Shown in pieces: positions 33,650 to 41,641 of a stretch of 64,000 nt of DNA. Source of the DNA: Stenotrophomonas aracearum (GTDB lineage: Bacteria > Pseudomonadota > Gammaproteobacteria > Xanthomonadales > Xanthomonadaceae); assembly GCF_031834615.1 (NCBI RefSeq), contig NZ_CP115543.1, positions 2,181,001-2,245,000 of the forward strand. The letters run 5' to 3'. The notes under the pieces were generated by a model. The model was not told the DNA's origin, searched no databases, and saw nothing but the letters and a program-made list of their open reading frames with translations. Each line of letters begins with the position of its first letter. Within the stretch, counting starts at the first letter, position 1. A program made the position numbers and the translations under genes.

Positions 33650-34593
33650 CGCTGCAGCAGGTATTTCAGGCCGTGCGTCAGGCCGCGCGGGGCCACGCTC
33701 AGGTGGTCTTCGTCGTTGAGCACGTCCAGCTTCAGGCGCAGCGACGGGTAGCGATGGGCACGCAGCGCTGCCTCCATCCGCCGCGCGTCGGCGACCATGT
33801 CGGCGTCGTTGCCGAAGGCCGGGGTTTCGTACTCGCCCACGTACATGTAGACCGACGCCGGCAGGTCGTCGTGGCCGGCGGCGTAGTCCTTTTCGAAACG
33901 GTCGATCACGTTGTGGTCGTACCAGTACGAGGGGCTGCCGACGATGTAGCCGGCGAACAGGCCCGGGTCGGTGAACAGGATCTGGGTGCCGAGCAGCGCG
34001 CCGTAGGAATGGCCTAGCAGCAGACGGCGGGTTTCGTCGGTGCGGTAGTGTCCGGCTACGTAGGGCAGCACCTGCTCGCGCAGGTAGGTGATGTAGGGCG
34101 CGGCACCGCCATGCACGGCGTCGGGCGGTGCGCTGCTGGGGCCCTTCGGGGTGGGCGTGTAATCGCGGCGGCGGCTCGGCATGCCTTCATCGCCCACTGC
34201 GTAGGACAGGCCGACCAGGATGAACTCATCCAGTTTCGGTCCTTCAACGTTCAACCGCCGACCGATCTGGCGTGCCAGCGGGAACGCGTAGTCCGCGTCG
34301 GTGACGTAGAGGACCGGGTACTTGCGGTCGGGCGCGTCGGCGTACGAAGGCGGCAGCGCGACGAAGACCTGGTAGGTGCGGCCGGAGACCGGATCCTTCA
34401 CGTCATGGACTTCGCTGCCCACGACTTCATACGGCAGGCCCTGGCCGCGCTGTCCACCCAACGCAGAGGCCCTTTCAGGCGCTGATTGGCGTGGCGGCGA
34501 CGCATCCCCGGCGGCCGCGGCGGCGGTTACGGGGGGCTTGGCGCACCCGGCGAGCATAGACAGAACCACAACACCTGCTACCAGATAGTTCAA
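33646..34593 (-). CDS. Lipoprotein serine esterase (putative esterase / IroE-like family)
   Basis: 315 residues. Alpha/beta hydrolase of the PF00756 putative-esterase type (siderophore-, feruloyl- and S-formylglutathione-esterase relatives). Nucleophile elbow LLLGHSYGAL (G-H-S-Y-G); family segments VKDPVSGRTYQVFVALPPSY and KYPVLYVTDADYAFPLARQI; a late His in EDHLSV. I place the start at TTG 34593 with GGAGA 8 bases upstream. It gives NYLVAGVVVLSMLAGC, a lipobox with Cys17, whereas an ATG further upstream would bury this signal. Divergent from the flavin oxidoreductase gene, 83 bases away. Confidence 0.85.
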   Translation of the reverse strand: MNYLVAGVVVLSMLAGCAKPPVTAAAAAGDASPPRQSAPERASALGGQRGQGLPYEVVGSEVHDVKDPVSGRTYQVFVALPPSYADAPDRKYPVLYVTDADYAFPLARQIGRRLNVEGPKLDEFILVGLSYAVGDEGMPSRRRDYTPTPKGPSSAPPDAVHGGAAPYITYLREQVLPYVAGHYRTDETRRLLLGHSYGALLGTQILFTDPGLFAGYIVGSPSYWYDHNVIDRFEKDYAAGHDDLPASVYMYVGEYETPAFGNDADMVADARRMEAALRAHRYPSLRLKLDVLNDEDHLSVAPRGLTHGLKYLLQR

Positions 34594-34676
34594 CGCATCA
34601 TCTCCATGGTGATTCCAGAAACAGCCTCCACTGGCCGCCTCCGGGATCATACAAGACACCTGAAAGGATCCCCGCC

Positions 34677-36071
34677 ATGTCCGACACTGCTGCATCCAGC
34701 GCCTCTCCCCGCGCGTTCGACGCGATCATCATCGGTACCGGGCAGGCAGGTCCCGCGCTGGCGGGGCGGTTGCACGCGGCCGGCATGCGGGTGGCGATCA
34801 TCGAACGCCACTACGTAGGCGGCACCTGCGTGAACACCGGCTGCAAGCCGACCAAGACGCTGGTTGCCAGCGCCTACGCCGCGCACACCGCCCGGCGCGG
34901 CGCGGAGTATGGCTTCACAACGGGCCCGGTCAGCGTGGACATGGGCGTGGTGGCGGCGCGCGCGCGGAAGGTCATCCTGGATTCGCGCAGCAGCAACGAG
35001 GACTGGCTGGGCAGCATGCCGAACGTCACGCTGATCCGAGGCCACGCGCGTTTCGATGGCGCTGATACCGTGGTGGTCGACGGCGAACGGCTGACTGCGC
35101 CCCGCATCTTCATCAATGTGGGCGGACGCGCTTCGGTGCCGGACATGCCAGGTCTTGCGGAGGTGCCTTATCTCACCAACAGCAGCATGGTCGAGCTCGC
35201 TACCCTGCCCCGCCACCTCGTGGTGGTGGGCGGCAGCTACATCGGACTTGAGTTCGCGCAGATGTACCGGCGCTTTGGGGCGAAGGTAACCGTGATCGAG
35301 CGCTCCGACCGGCTGATCTCGCGCGAGGATCCGGACGTGTCAGCGGCGGTACGGAATATCCTGGAGGACGAAGGCATCGACGTGCATACCGGCGCGGACG
35401 AAATCGCATTCAAACCGCATGCCGACGGCGTGGAAGTGGCTGTTGGTTCAACGAGCGCCATCGGCAGCCATGTACTGATCGCGATCGGGCGGCGTCCGAA
35501 CACCGACGACCTGGGCCTGGAGTCGGCCGGCATCACGAAAGACCAGCGCGGCTTCATCACGGTGGATGACCAGCTGCAGACCTCCGTGCCCGGCGTATGG
35601 GCGCTGGGCGACTGCAATGGCCGCGGCGCGTTCACGCATACTGCCTACAACGACTTCGAGATCGTGGCCGCCAACCTGCTGGACGGCGAGGACCGGCGGG
35701 TCAGCCAGCGCGTCCCGGGCTATGCGCTGTACATCGACCCACCGCTGGGCCGCGCGGGTATGTCCGAAGCCGAAGCAGCAAAGACCGGCCGACCCCTGCT
35801 GTTCGCCAAGCGCGCCATGACCGCCGTAGGGCGCGCGGTGGAGAAAGGTGAAACCAAGGGCTTCATGAAGGTGGTTGCCGACGCCGAAACCCGGCGCATC
35901 CTCGGGGCGGCGATCCTGGGCACTGGCGGCGACGAGGCGATCCACGGCATTCTCGACATGATGAGCGCCGACCGTCCGCTGGATGAACTGCGCTGGGCAG
36001 TGCCGATCCACCCGACGGTTTCCGAGCTGATTCCCACCCTGCTGGTCGATCTTGCGCCAGCGGCTGACTGA
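34677..36071 (+). CDS. FAD-dependent pyridine nucleotide-disulfide oxidoreductase (mercuric-reductase-like)
   Basis: 464 residues, class I flavoprotein disulfide reductase. FAD motif IIIGTGQAGPALAGRL (residues 17-32), redox pair GGTCVNTGCKPTK with Cys51 and Cys56, NAD(P) motif VVVGGSYIGLEFAQ, second FAD motif PGVWALGDCNGRGAFTHTA, and the dimerisation domain ending PIHPTVSELIPTLL with the catalytic His-Pro. The extra C-terminal Cys pair and N-terminal HMA domain of true mercuric reductases are absent, and no mer genes are near. Substrate unknown. It precedes a secreted hydrolase gene by 11 bases. Confidence 0.92.
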   Translation: MSDTAASSASPRAFDAIIIGTGQAGPALAGRLHAAGMRVAIIERHYVGGTCVNTGCKPTKTLVASAYAAHTARRGAEYGFTTGPVSVDMGVVAARARKVILDSRSSNEDWLGSMPNVTLIRGHARFDGADTVVVDGERLTAPRIFINVGGRASVPDMPGLAEVPYLTNSSMVELATLPRHLVVVGGSYIGLEFAQMYRRFGAKVTVIERSDRLISREDPDVSAAVRNILEDEGIDVHTGADEIAFKPHADGVEVAVGSTSAIGSHVLIAIGRRPNTDDLGLESAGITKDQRGFITVDDQLQTSVPGVWALGDCNGRGAFTHTAYNDFEIVAANLLDGEDRRVSQRVPGYALYIDPPLGRAGMSEAEAAKTGRPLLFAKRAMTAVGRAVEKGETKGFMKVVADAETRRILGAAILGTGGDEAIHGILDMMSADRPLDELRWAVPIHPTVSELIPTLLVDLAPAAD

Positions 36072-36082
36072 GGACGAACTGG

Positions 36083-37219
36083 ATGCGCAACGCACGCTGG
36101 CTGTCGCTGTACCTGGGGCTGTGCACGGCCCTGCTGCTTCCCCCGGCGTGGAGCAAGGCTCCGGAGGCCCCGGGTACCCGCACCGAGACCGGCACCCTGG
36201 AGGGCGCGCCGTGGCGCCTGGACATGCCGGCCCACTGGAATGGCGAACTTGTGATGTACGCCCATGGCTTCGAGCCGATCGGCACGCCGAGACCGGACCC
36301 GTGGCCCGGCAACGCCTGGACCGAAGCGCTGACCCAGGCCGGCTACGCCGTTGCGCAGAGCGGTTACAGCAGCCAGGGCTGGGCGGTCACCGATGCGATT
36401 GCGGACCTGGAGCGCCTGCGCGCGCAATTCGTCGCCCAGCACCCCGACACCCGGCACAGCTGGATCATCGGCTTCTCGATGGGCGGCGCGGTGGCCATCG
36501 GCACGCTGGAACGACTGCCGCAGCACTACAGCGGCGGCGTTTCAATGTGCGGTGCCAACCTGCCGGGCGACGTGCTGGCCGCCGAGATGCTGACCTCGCT
36601 GGTCGCGTTCGAGTATTTCTTCCCGGATGCGAAAGGCCTGCCAGAGGGAGGCTTGATCTCGCCGGCTGCCGCGGCGATGCCCCAAGGCGAGACCTATGAC
36701 GCGATCACTGCGGCCTTCGAGTCCAATCCAGTGGCCGCCGCAACCTTGTCCCGGCGCCTGGAGCTGAAACCGGGCGAACTGGCAGGCACGATCAGCCTTC
36801 ACACCCTGGTATTTCAGGAGCTGGTCAAACGCAGCGGCGGGGTGCCGGTTTCGAACCAGCAGACGGTGTACTCCGGTTTCGGCGACGACACCGCGTTCAA
36901 CGCGGGCGTTCGGCGGATCTCGGCAGACCCGGAGGCAGCGGCGGAGTTGGCACGCGAACTGGCGATGACCGGTGCACTGCAAAGGCCACTGGTGCTGCAA
37001 TACAACCTGGACGATCCGTCGGTGACGCCCCGCTTCGAACCGGTTTACCCGGCACTGGCGCGCAAGGCGGGTGCGGCCTCACAGCTTGCCCAGCTGCCCC
37101 CGGTGGGGAGCGGGCACTGCCAGTTCACGCCGCAACAGGTGCTGGATGCAGTGGCGATGCAGAGTGCAGCGGCGCGGGCGACACCGGCGGGGTCCACTGG
37201 CGAAGCACAGCGCCCCTGA
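36083..37219 (+). CDS. Secreted alpha/beta hydrolase
   Basis: 378 residues with signal peptide MRNARWLSLYLGLCTALLLPPAWS-K. Alpha/beta hydrolase fold with oxyanion region VMYAHGFEP and nucleophile elbow WIIGFSMGGAVAIG (G-F-S-M-G-G), and a late VGSGHCQFTPQQ carrying the likely catalytic His. It looks like a periplasmic esterase or peptidase-type hydrolase of unknown substrate. GAGGA upstream of ATG 36083; 11 bases after the oxidoreductase, so possibly one transcript. The 3' end overlaps a possible convergent small gene at 37125. Confidence 0.88.
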   Translation: MRNARWLSLYLGLCTALLLPPAWSKAPEAPGTRTETGTLEGAPWRLDMPAHWNGELVMYAHGFEPIGTPRPDPWPGNAWTEALTQAGYAVAQSGYSSQGWAVTDAIADLERLRAQFVAQHPDTRHSWIIGFSMGGAVAIGTLERLPQHYSGGVSMCGANLPGDVLAAEMLTSLVAFEYFFPDAKGLPEGGLISPAAAAMPQGETYDAITAAFESNPVAAATLSRRLELKPGELAGTISLHTLVFQELVKRSGGVPVSNQQTVYSGFGDDTAFNAGVRRISADPEAAAELARELAMTGALQRPLVLQYNLDDPSVTPRFEPVYPALARKAGAASQLAQLPPVGSGHCQFTPQQVLDAVAMQSAAARATPAGSTGEAQRP

Positions 37220-37478
37220 GCGCCTGCTCGCCACAACCGGCCGGGCAGCGCAGCACGCGGGCGACCGAGGTGCTGACGAAGCCCTCGCCTTCCTGCGCTT
37301 TGAAGACCGTCTCGCACAACTGGCAGCGCGCCACCATCGAGTACAGATGCACGATGCGCCCACTACAGGGGTCCTGCAGTGCGTTGACATCGAGCAGTTC
37401 GAACCGGCAGGTATCGGGCAGCGGACGCCGCGGAAGGGGGTTATGGAGCAGGGGCTGCAGATTCACGCGGGACGCCAT
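37125..37478 (-). CDS. Possible Cys-rich zinc-ribbon-like small protein
   Basis: Candidate of 117 residues. The core is MASRVNLQPLLHNPLP, then VARCQLCETVF and VLRCPAGCGEQAL, a CxxC...CxxxC pattern like a zinc ribbon. The last 31 codons overlap the end of the secreted hydrolase gene on the other strand, and no ideal ribosome site is seen, so it could also be a shadow frame. The other open frames in 37220-37656 are less protein-like. Not recognised as a known family. Confidence 0.35.
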   Translation of the reverse strand: MASRVNLQPLLHNPLPRRPLPDTCRFELLDVNALQDPCSGRIVHLYSMVARCQLCETVFKAQEGEGFVSTSVARVLRCPAGCGEQALRGAVLRQWTPPVSPAPLHSASPLHPAPVAA

Positions 37479-37656
37479 TTCCTGGGTTGCAGCCACTGTA
37501 GGCAGCGCGGTGTCGACTGGATGTGCAGCCCGCCTGAACACGCCTTCGACACAGGTACTAAGCAGAACTACGCAGCGCAGCCCAGTACCACTACGGACGC
37601 TGCGCTGAGCGGCATGTGGTGCACTGGGCGGGTCAGTCGACCCAGGACACACTGCC

Positions 37657-39984
37657 ATGACCCGCAAGACGTTCAACGGCGTGATCAAGCTAGACATCCG
37701 GGATTCCAAAGCCGATTGGGCGCCGTTCCTGCCGCCCAAGGCGCCGGAGGGCGCACCCAACGTGCTGATCATCCTGTACGACGATACGGGTCAGGCTGCC
37801 TGGGAGCCCTACGGCGGCGCGATCAACATGCCGACGCTGCAGAAGCTGGCCGAGAACGGGCTGACCTACACCCAGTGGCATACCACCGCGCTGTGCTCGC
37901 CGACCCGCTCGTGCTTCCTTACAGGGCGCAACCACCATCTCAACGGCATGTCTGCCATTACCGAGGCGGCCAACGGGTTCCCGGGGTGGTCCGGGCGCGT
38001 GCCGGAGGACTGCATGTCGGTGGGACAGGTGTTGCAGGACAACGGCTACAGCACGTTCTGGATCGGCAAGGACCACAACGTGCCGGAGCAGGACATCAGT
38101 GCCGGCGGGCCGAAGTCCGAATGGCCGCTGCAGAAGGGTTTTGATCGCTATTACGGATTCCTGGGCGGCGAAACCAACCAGTGGTATCCGGACCTCACCC
38201 AGGACAACGTGTTCATCGACCAGCCGTACGGTCCCGAAGACGGCTACCACCTCTCACGCGACCTGACCGACCAGGCGCTGCAGATGATCCGCGACCAGAA
38301 GGCATCGAATCCTTCCAAGCCATGGTTCCTGTGGTTCTGCCCGGGCGCCAACCACGCGCCGCACCACGCGCCCAAGGAATACATCGAAAAGTACAAGGGC
38401 AAGTTCGATGAGGGCTACGACGCCTACCGCAAGTGGGTGGTGCCGCGCATGATCGAGAAGGGCCTGCTGCCGGAAGGCACCGCCGTGCCGGACTTCAACC
38501 CGATGCCGGAGGACCAGGCCAACCCTGGCGATTACGTGAAACCGTGGGATTCGTTGAGCGCGGACGAAAAGCGTCTGTTCGCAAAGATGGCGGAAGTGTA
38601 TGCGGGCTTCTCCGAATACACCGACGCGCAGGTGGGCCGGATCATCGACTACCTGGAAAAGAGCGGCCAGCTCGACAACACCATCGTGTTCTACTGCTCC
38701 GATAACGGCGCCTCGGGCGAAGGCAGCCCGACCGGGTCGGTCAACGAGAACAAGTTCTTCAACAACTACCCCGATTCGCTCGAGGAGAACCTCAAGTACA
38801 TCGACGTGCTGGGCGGCCCGGAAACCTACAACCACTACCCCACCGGCTGGGCGGCGGCATTCTCGGCGCCGTACAAGATGTTCAAGCGCTACTCGGAGTA
38901 CGCCGGCGGCACCTGCTGCCCGATGATCATCCATTGGCCCAAGGGCATCAAGGCCAAGGGCGAGGTGCGCAACCAGTACCACCACGCGGTGGACATCGTG
39001 CCGACCATCCTCGAGTCGATCGGCATCCAGATGCCCGAGGTCAACCGGGGTGCGAAGCAGCATCCGCTGTCCGGCGTTTCGATGAAGTACTCGTTCGAGG
39101 CCGATGGTCCCACGCAGAAGAAGCGCCAGTATTACGCGATGCTGGGTACCCGCGGGATCTGGGAGAACGGTTGGAAGGCCGCCACCACGCACGCTCCGCT
39201 CACCAGCAAGGGGCATTTCGAGGATGATCGCTGGGAGCTGTACAACGTGGACGAAGACCGTTCCGAGTCGAAGGACCTGGCCAAGGAACACCCGGAGAAG
39301 CTGAAGGCGCTGATCGACGCCTGGTTCGCCGAGGCCGAAGCCAACAACGTGCTTCCGTTGGACGACCGCACCGCGGCCGAAGTGCTGGGCACCGAGCGGC
39401 CGAGCACCGAAGCGCCGCGCGAGCGCTACATCTACTACCCCGGAACCTCGCCGGTGCCGGAGGGCGTGGCGGTGAACGTGCGCGGTCGCTCGTACAAGAT
39501 CCTGGCCGAAGTGGACATCCAGGATGCGGACTGCGCCGGCGTGATCTTCGCGCATGGCTCGCGCTTCGGAGGGCACAGCCTGTTCATCAAGAACAGGAAG
39601 TTGTACTACGTCTACAATTTCCTGGGCATCAAGCCCGAGCAGAAGCTGGTGTCCACATCCGAGCTCAAGCCCGGCAAGTACACCCTCGGCATGGAGTTCG
39701 AGCGGACCGGGGCCGGCGAGCATGGCGAGTCACTGGGCAAGGCCAGGCTGTACGTCAACGACGCGGTGGAAGCCGAGAGCGACCTGAAGACCCAGCTCGG
39801 CAAGTTCACACTGTCCGGTGACGGGCTGTGCATCGGGCGCGACAGCGGTGACGCGGTCAGCGAGGAATACACCACGCCTGGCACGTTCAAGGGGGGTGAG
39901 ATCCTCGCCGTGGGCGTCACGGTCGAGAAGAAGCAGTACCTGGACCTGGAGAAGCTGGCGGCGGCGGCGTTTGCGGTCGACTGA
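37657..39984 (+). CDS. Arylsulfatase (type I, formylglycine-dependent)
   Basis: 775 residues. Sulfatase signature TALCSPTRSCFLTGR with Cys80-x-Pro-x-Arg84, the Cys that must be converted to formylglycine. Metal-site pair Asp42-Asp43 in ILYDDTG, a central catalytic segment WIGKDHNV, and metal/acid residues in FYCSDNGASGEG. After about residue 560 there is an additional beta-rich domain of about 200 residues (RGRSYKILAEVDIQDADCAGVIFAHG onward). It has no signal peptide, so it may stay in the cytoplasm. No sulfatase-maturation gene (FGE or AtsB) is in the window. Substrate unknown. Confidence 0.95.
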   Translation: MTRKTFNGVIKLDIRDSKADWAPFLPPKAPEGAPNVLIILYDDTGQAAWEPYGGAINMPTLQKLAENGLTYTQWHTTALCSPTRSCFLTGRNHHLNGMSAITEAANGFPGWSGRVPEDCMSVGQVLQDNGYSTFWIGKDHNVPEQDISAGGPKSEWPLQKGFDRYYGFLGGETNQWYPDLTQDNVFIDQPYGPEDGYHLSRDLTDQALQMIRDQKASNPSKPWFLWFCPGANHAPHHAPKEYIEKYKGKFDEGYDAYRKWVVPRMIEKGLLPEGTAVPDFNPMPEDQANPGDYVKPWDSLSADEKRLFAKMAEVYAGFSEYTDAQVGRIIDYLEKSGQLDNTIVFYCSDNGASGEGSPTGSVNENKFFNNYPDSLEENLKYIDVLGGPETYNHYPTGWAAAFSAPYKMFKRYSEYAGGTCCPMIIHWPKGIKAKGEVRNQYHHAVDIVPTILESIGIQMPEVNRGAKQHPLSGVSMKYSFEADGPTQKKRQYYAMLGTRGIWENGWKAATTHAPLTSKGHFEDDRWELYNVDEDRSESKDLAKEHPEKLKALIDAWFAEAEANNVLPLDDRTAAEVLGTERPSTEAPRERYIYYPGTSPVPEGVAVNVRGRSYKILAEVDIQDADCAGVIFAHGSRFGGHSLFIKNRKLYYVYNFLGIKPEQKLVSTSELKPGKYTLGMEFERTGAGEHGESLGKARLYVNDAVEAESDLKTQLGKFTLSGDGLCIGRDSGDAVSEEYTTPGTFKGGEILAVGVTVEKKQYLDLEKLAAAAFAVD

Positions 39985-40049
39985 GCGGACCCACCGTTAA
40001 CCTGGCGGCGCGCACTGCTGCTGCGCGCCGCCCCCACGACGGAGCACGC

Positions 40050-40433
40050 ATGAGCGATTCGCCCAACCTGTCCAACGACCTGGCCAGGGGTCGCACCCAT
40101 CTTGCCAATGAACGTACCCACCTGGCCTACCTGCGCACGACGGTTTCGCTGATTGGTTTCGGCATCACCATCAACCGCTTCAGCACCTACCTGATCCAGA
40201 ACGACGAAGCGCCCGAAGGTGGCCGCCTGCTGCTGCACGATGCGAGCAACGCGGGTTTCGGCATGGTGGTGCTGGGACTGGCGCTGCTGGTCTGGTCTCT
40301 GATCCGGTACAGCCTGGTTACCCGTGACATCGAACGCGGAAAGATCGATTCGCGGCATCGGGCCACCACAGGGTTCACCATCGGCCTGCTGCTGCTCGGT
40401 GGGCTCACCGCACTCTGGCTGTTCACCAGTTGA
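40050..40433 (+). CDS. DUF202 (YidH-like) inner-membrane protein
   Basis: 127 residues. The DUF202 hallmark LANERTHLAYLRTTVSLIGFGITINRF (residues 19-45) is followed by two further membrane segments (about 75-92 and 107-125). E. coli YidH and related proteins are of unknown function. ATG 40050 has a GGAG 6 bases upstream. The following gene starts 11 bases downstream and probably shares the transcript. Confidence 0.9.
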   Translation: MSDSPNLSNDLARGRTHLANERTHLAYLRTTVSLIGFGITINRFSTYLIQNDEAPEGGRLLLHDASNAGFGMVVLGLALLVWSLIRYSLVTRDIERGKIDSRHRATTGFTIGLLLLGGLTALWLFTS

Positions 40434-40444
40434 GGAGTCTGACC

Positions 40445-40891
40445 ATGAAACTACACCCGTATCGGGTTGCACTGTCGCTGCTGTTGGCCACCGCCATCCT
40501 GGTCGCTGCGCCGCTGGTGTGGGCCAAGACGCCTCCGCCAGGTGGGGTAGCTGCGCCCGCAGCCGCAACCGAGCGCCCACGCGCGTCCAACAAATGGCGG
40601 ATCGAGTTTGACGAACGGGCCAAGTCCGATGGCACCGTCAGCTTCCGGATCTGGCCGCGCGACGGTGAACCCATGCAGGTCGACGTGCCGGTGGTCGATG
40701 GCCAGTCGGAGAACCACATTGCCGCCGCCACGCGCGACGCGCTGAAGGTGCGGTTGGGTAAAGGCTTCCATGTGGAGACCGATGACGGCGAGGACGTGCT
40801 GGTGAAGGCCAGGCACGGCACCGGGGACTTCGGGTTGGAGCTGCTGGGCAATACCGCCCGCGACGTGGACATCAAACTGCGCCGCGAGTAA
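40445..40891 (+). CDS. Exported hypothetical protein, 148 residues
   Basis: Signal peptide MKLHPYRVALSLLLATAILVAAPLVWA-K, a Pro/Ala linker (residues 29-48), then a single compact domain WRIEFDERAKSDGTVSFRIWPR...DALKVRLGKGFHVETDDGEDVLVKARHGTGDFGLELLGN. Not recognised. The mixed alpha/beta pattern and the VXVPV-D-x-x-x-EN-HIA segment recall a small ligand- or protein-binding periplasmic domain. ATG 40445 has GAGGAG 8 bases upstream. It stands downstream of the DUF202 gene and converges with the 245-residue DUF11 gene, ending 12 bases from it. Confidence 0.82.
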   Translation: MKLHPYRVALSLLLATAILVAAPLVWAKTPPPGGVAAPAAATERPRASNKWRIEFDERAKSDGTVSFRIWPRDGEPMQVDVPVVDGQSENHIAAATRDALKVRLGKGFHVETDDGEDVLVKARHGTGDFGLELLGNTARDVDIKLRRE

Positions 40892-40903
40892 GCGGCGCTG
40901 CAG

Positions 40904-41641
40904 CTACTGCCCGGTCGCGGTCACCGTGCATTGCAGGGTGAAGGTGACGCTGCTGTTGCCCGGCAGGCTGGGAATGGTGACCCCGGTGAACGCATCGCCG
41001 GACGGCAGTCCGGTTGGGCAGGTTCCGCCGTTTGCGGTACAGGTGGCCGGCGTGGTGCAGCTGAGCCCGGCACCCGGGGTATCGTTCACCACGGCGTTGC
41101 TGACGGTTGCCGTACCGACGTTGCTCGCCACCAGTGTGTAGGTGACCGTGCCGCCGCTGGCCACTGCCGTGGCGGGACTGGCCGATTTGCTGATGGCGAG
41201 GTCGACCGTCTGCTGCACATTGACGAAGGTGCACAGCAGGTCGGGCTCGCCCGCAAGGTCGGTGGCGGCGATGGTGAGCGTGTTGCCTGACAGGGAGCCG
41301 ATCCCCCCCGGACCGCCATTGGTATCCACGCAGCTGGCCGAGGTCGGGGCGTAAAGCGCGTCCGGATCGTTCTGCTGGGTGATGACCACCGGCTGGGCTG
41401 CAGTGCCCACGTTGGCGATGAGTGGCGAGGTGGTCACCGCGCCGCCGCCGGTGGTGGTGATGCTGTCCGTCGCGGGGGTCAGGTTGCTCGAGGAGTAGAC
41501 GAAGGTGCCGCTACCCACGTCGGTACTTGCGGCCAGTTGCACGGTCTGTGCGGCCGCCTGGCCAGCAACGGCCAGCCCCAGCATCGCGGCAAGCGGGATG
41601 CCGCAGCGGGCAGCAGCGCGATGAAGTCGCAGGGTTGCCAT
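40904..41641 (-). CDS. DUF11-domain exported protein, last gene of the repeat-protein operon
   Basis: 245 residues. Signal peptide ends GQAAA-Q (about residue 31). N-terminal beta domain with a Cys pair, then a DUF11-type module VDLAISKSASPATAVASGGTVTYTLVASNVGTATVSNAVVNDTPG (about 150-195) with Cys-rich loop SCTTPATCTANGGTCP. ATG 41641 overlaps the stop of the preceding 1219-residue gene as ATGA, so translation is coupled. The module resembles those in the giant upstream protein, which suggests a shared surface structure. Secreted by the Sec route, possibly to the cell surface. Confidence 0.87.
   Translation of the reverse strand: MATLRLHRAAARCGIPLAAMLGLAVAGQAAAQTVQLAASTDVGSGTFVYSSSNLTPATDSITTTGGGAVTTSPLIANVGTAAQPVVITQQNDPDALYAPTSASCVDTNGGPGGIGSLSGNTLTIAATDLAGEPDLLCTFVNVQQTVDLAISKSASPATAVASGGTVTYTLVASNVGTATVSNAVVNDTPGAGLSCTTPATCTANGGTCPTGLPSGDAFTGVTIPSLPGNSSVTFTLQCTVTATGQ

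Noticed and set aside
34677..36071. Calling the flavin enzyme a true mercuric reductase
   Set aside because: The C-terminal Cys pair and N-terminal metal-binding domain are missing, and no mer genes are nearby.
37045..37390. Other minus-strand frames at the end of the secreted hydrolase gene
   Set aside because: They are mostly antisense to the hydrolase and show no motif; only the Cys-motif frame at 37125-37478 was kept as a weak candidate.
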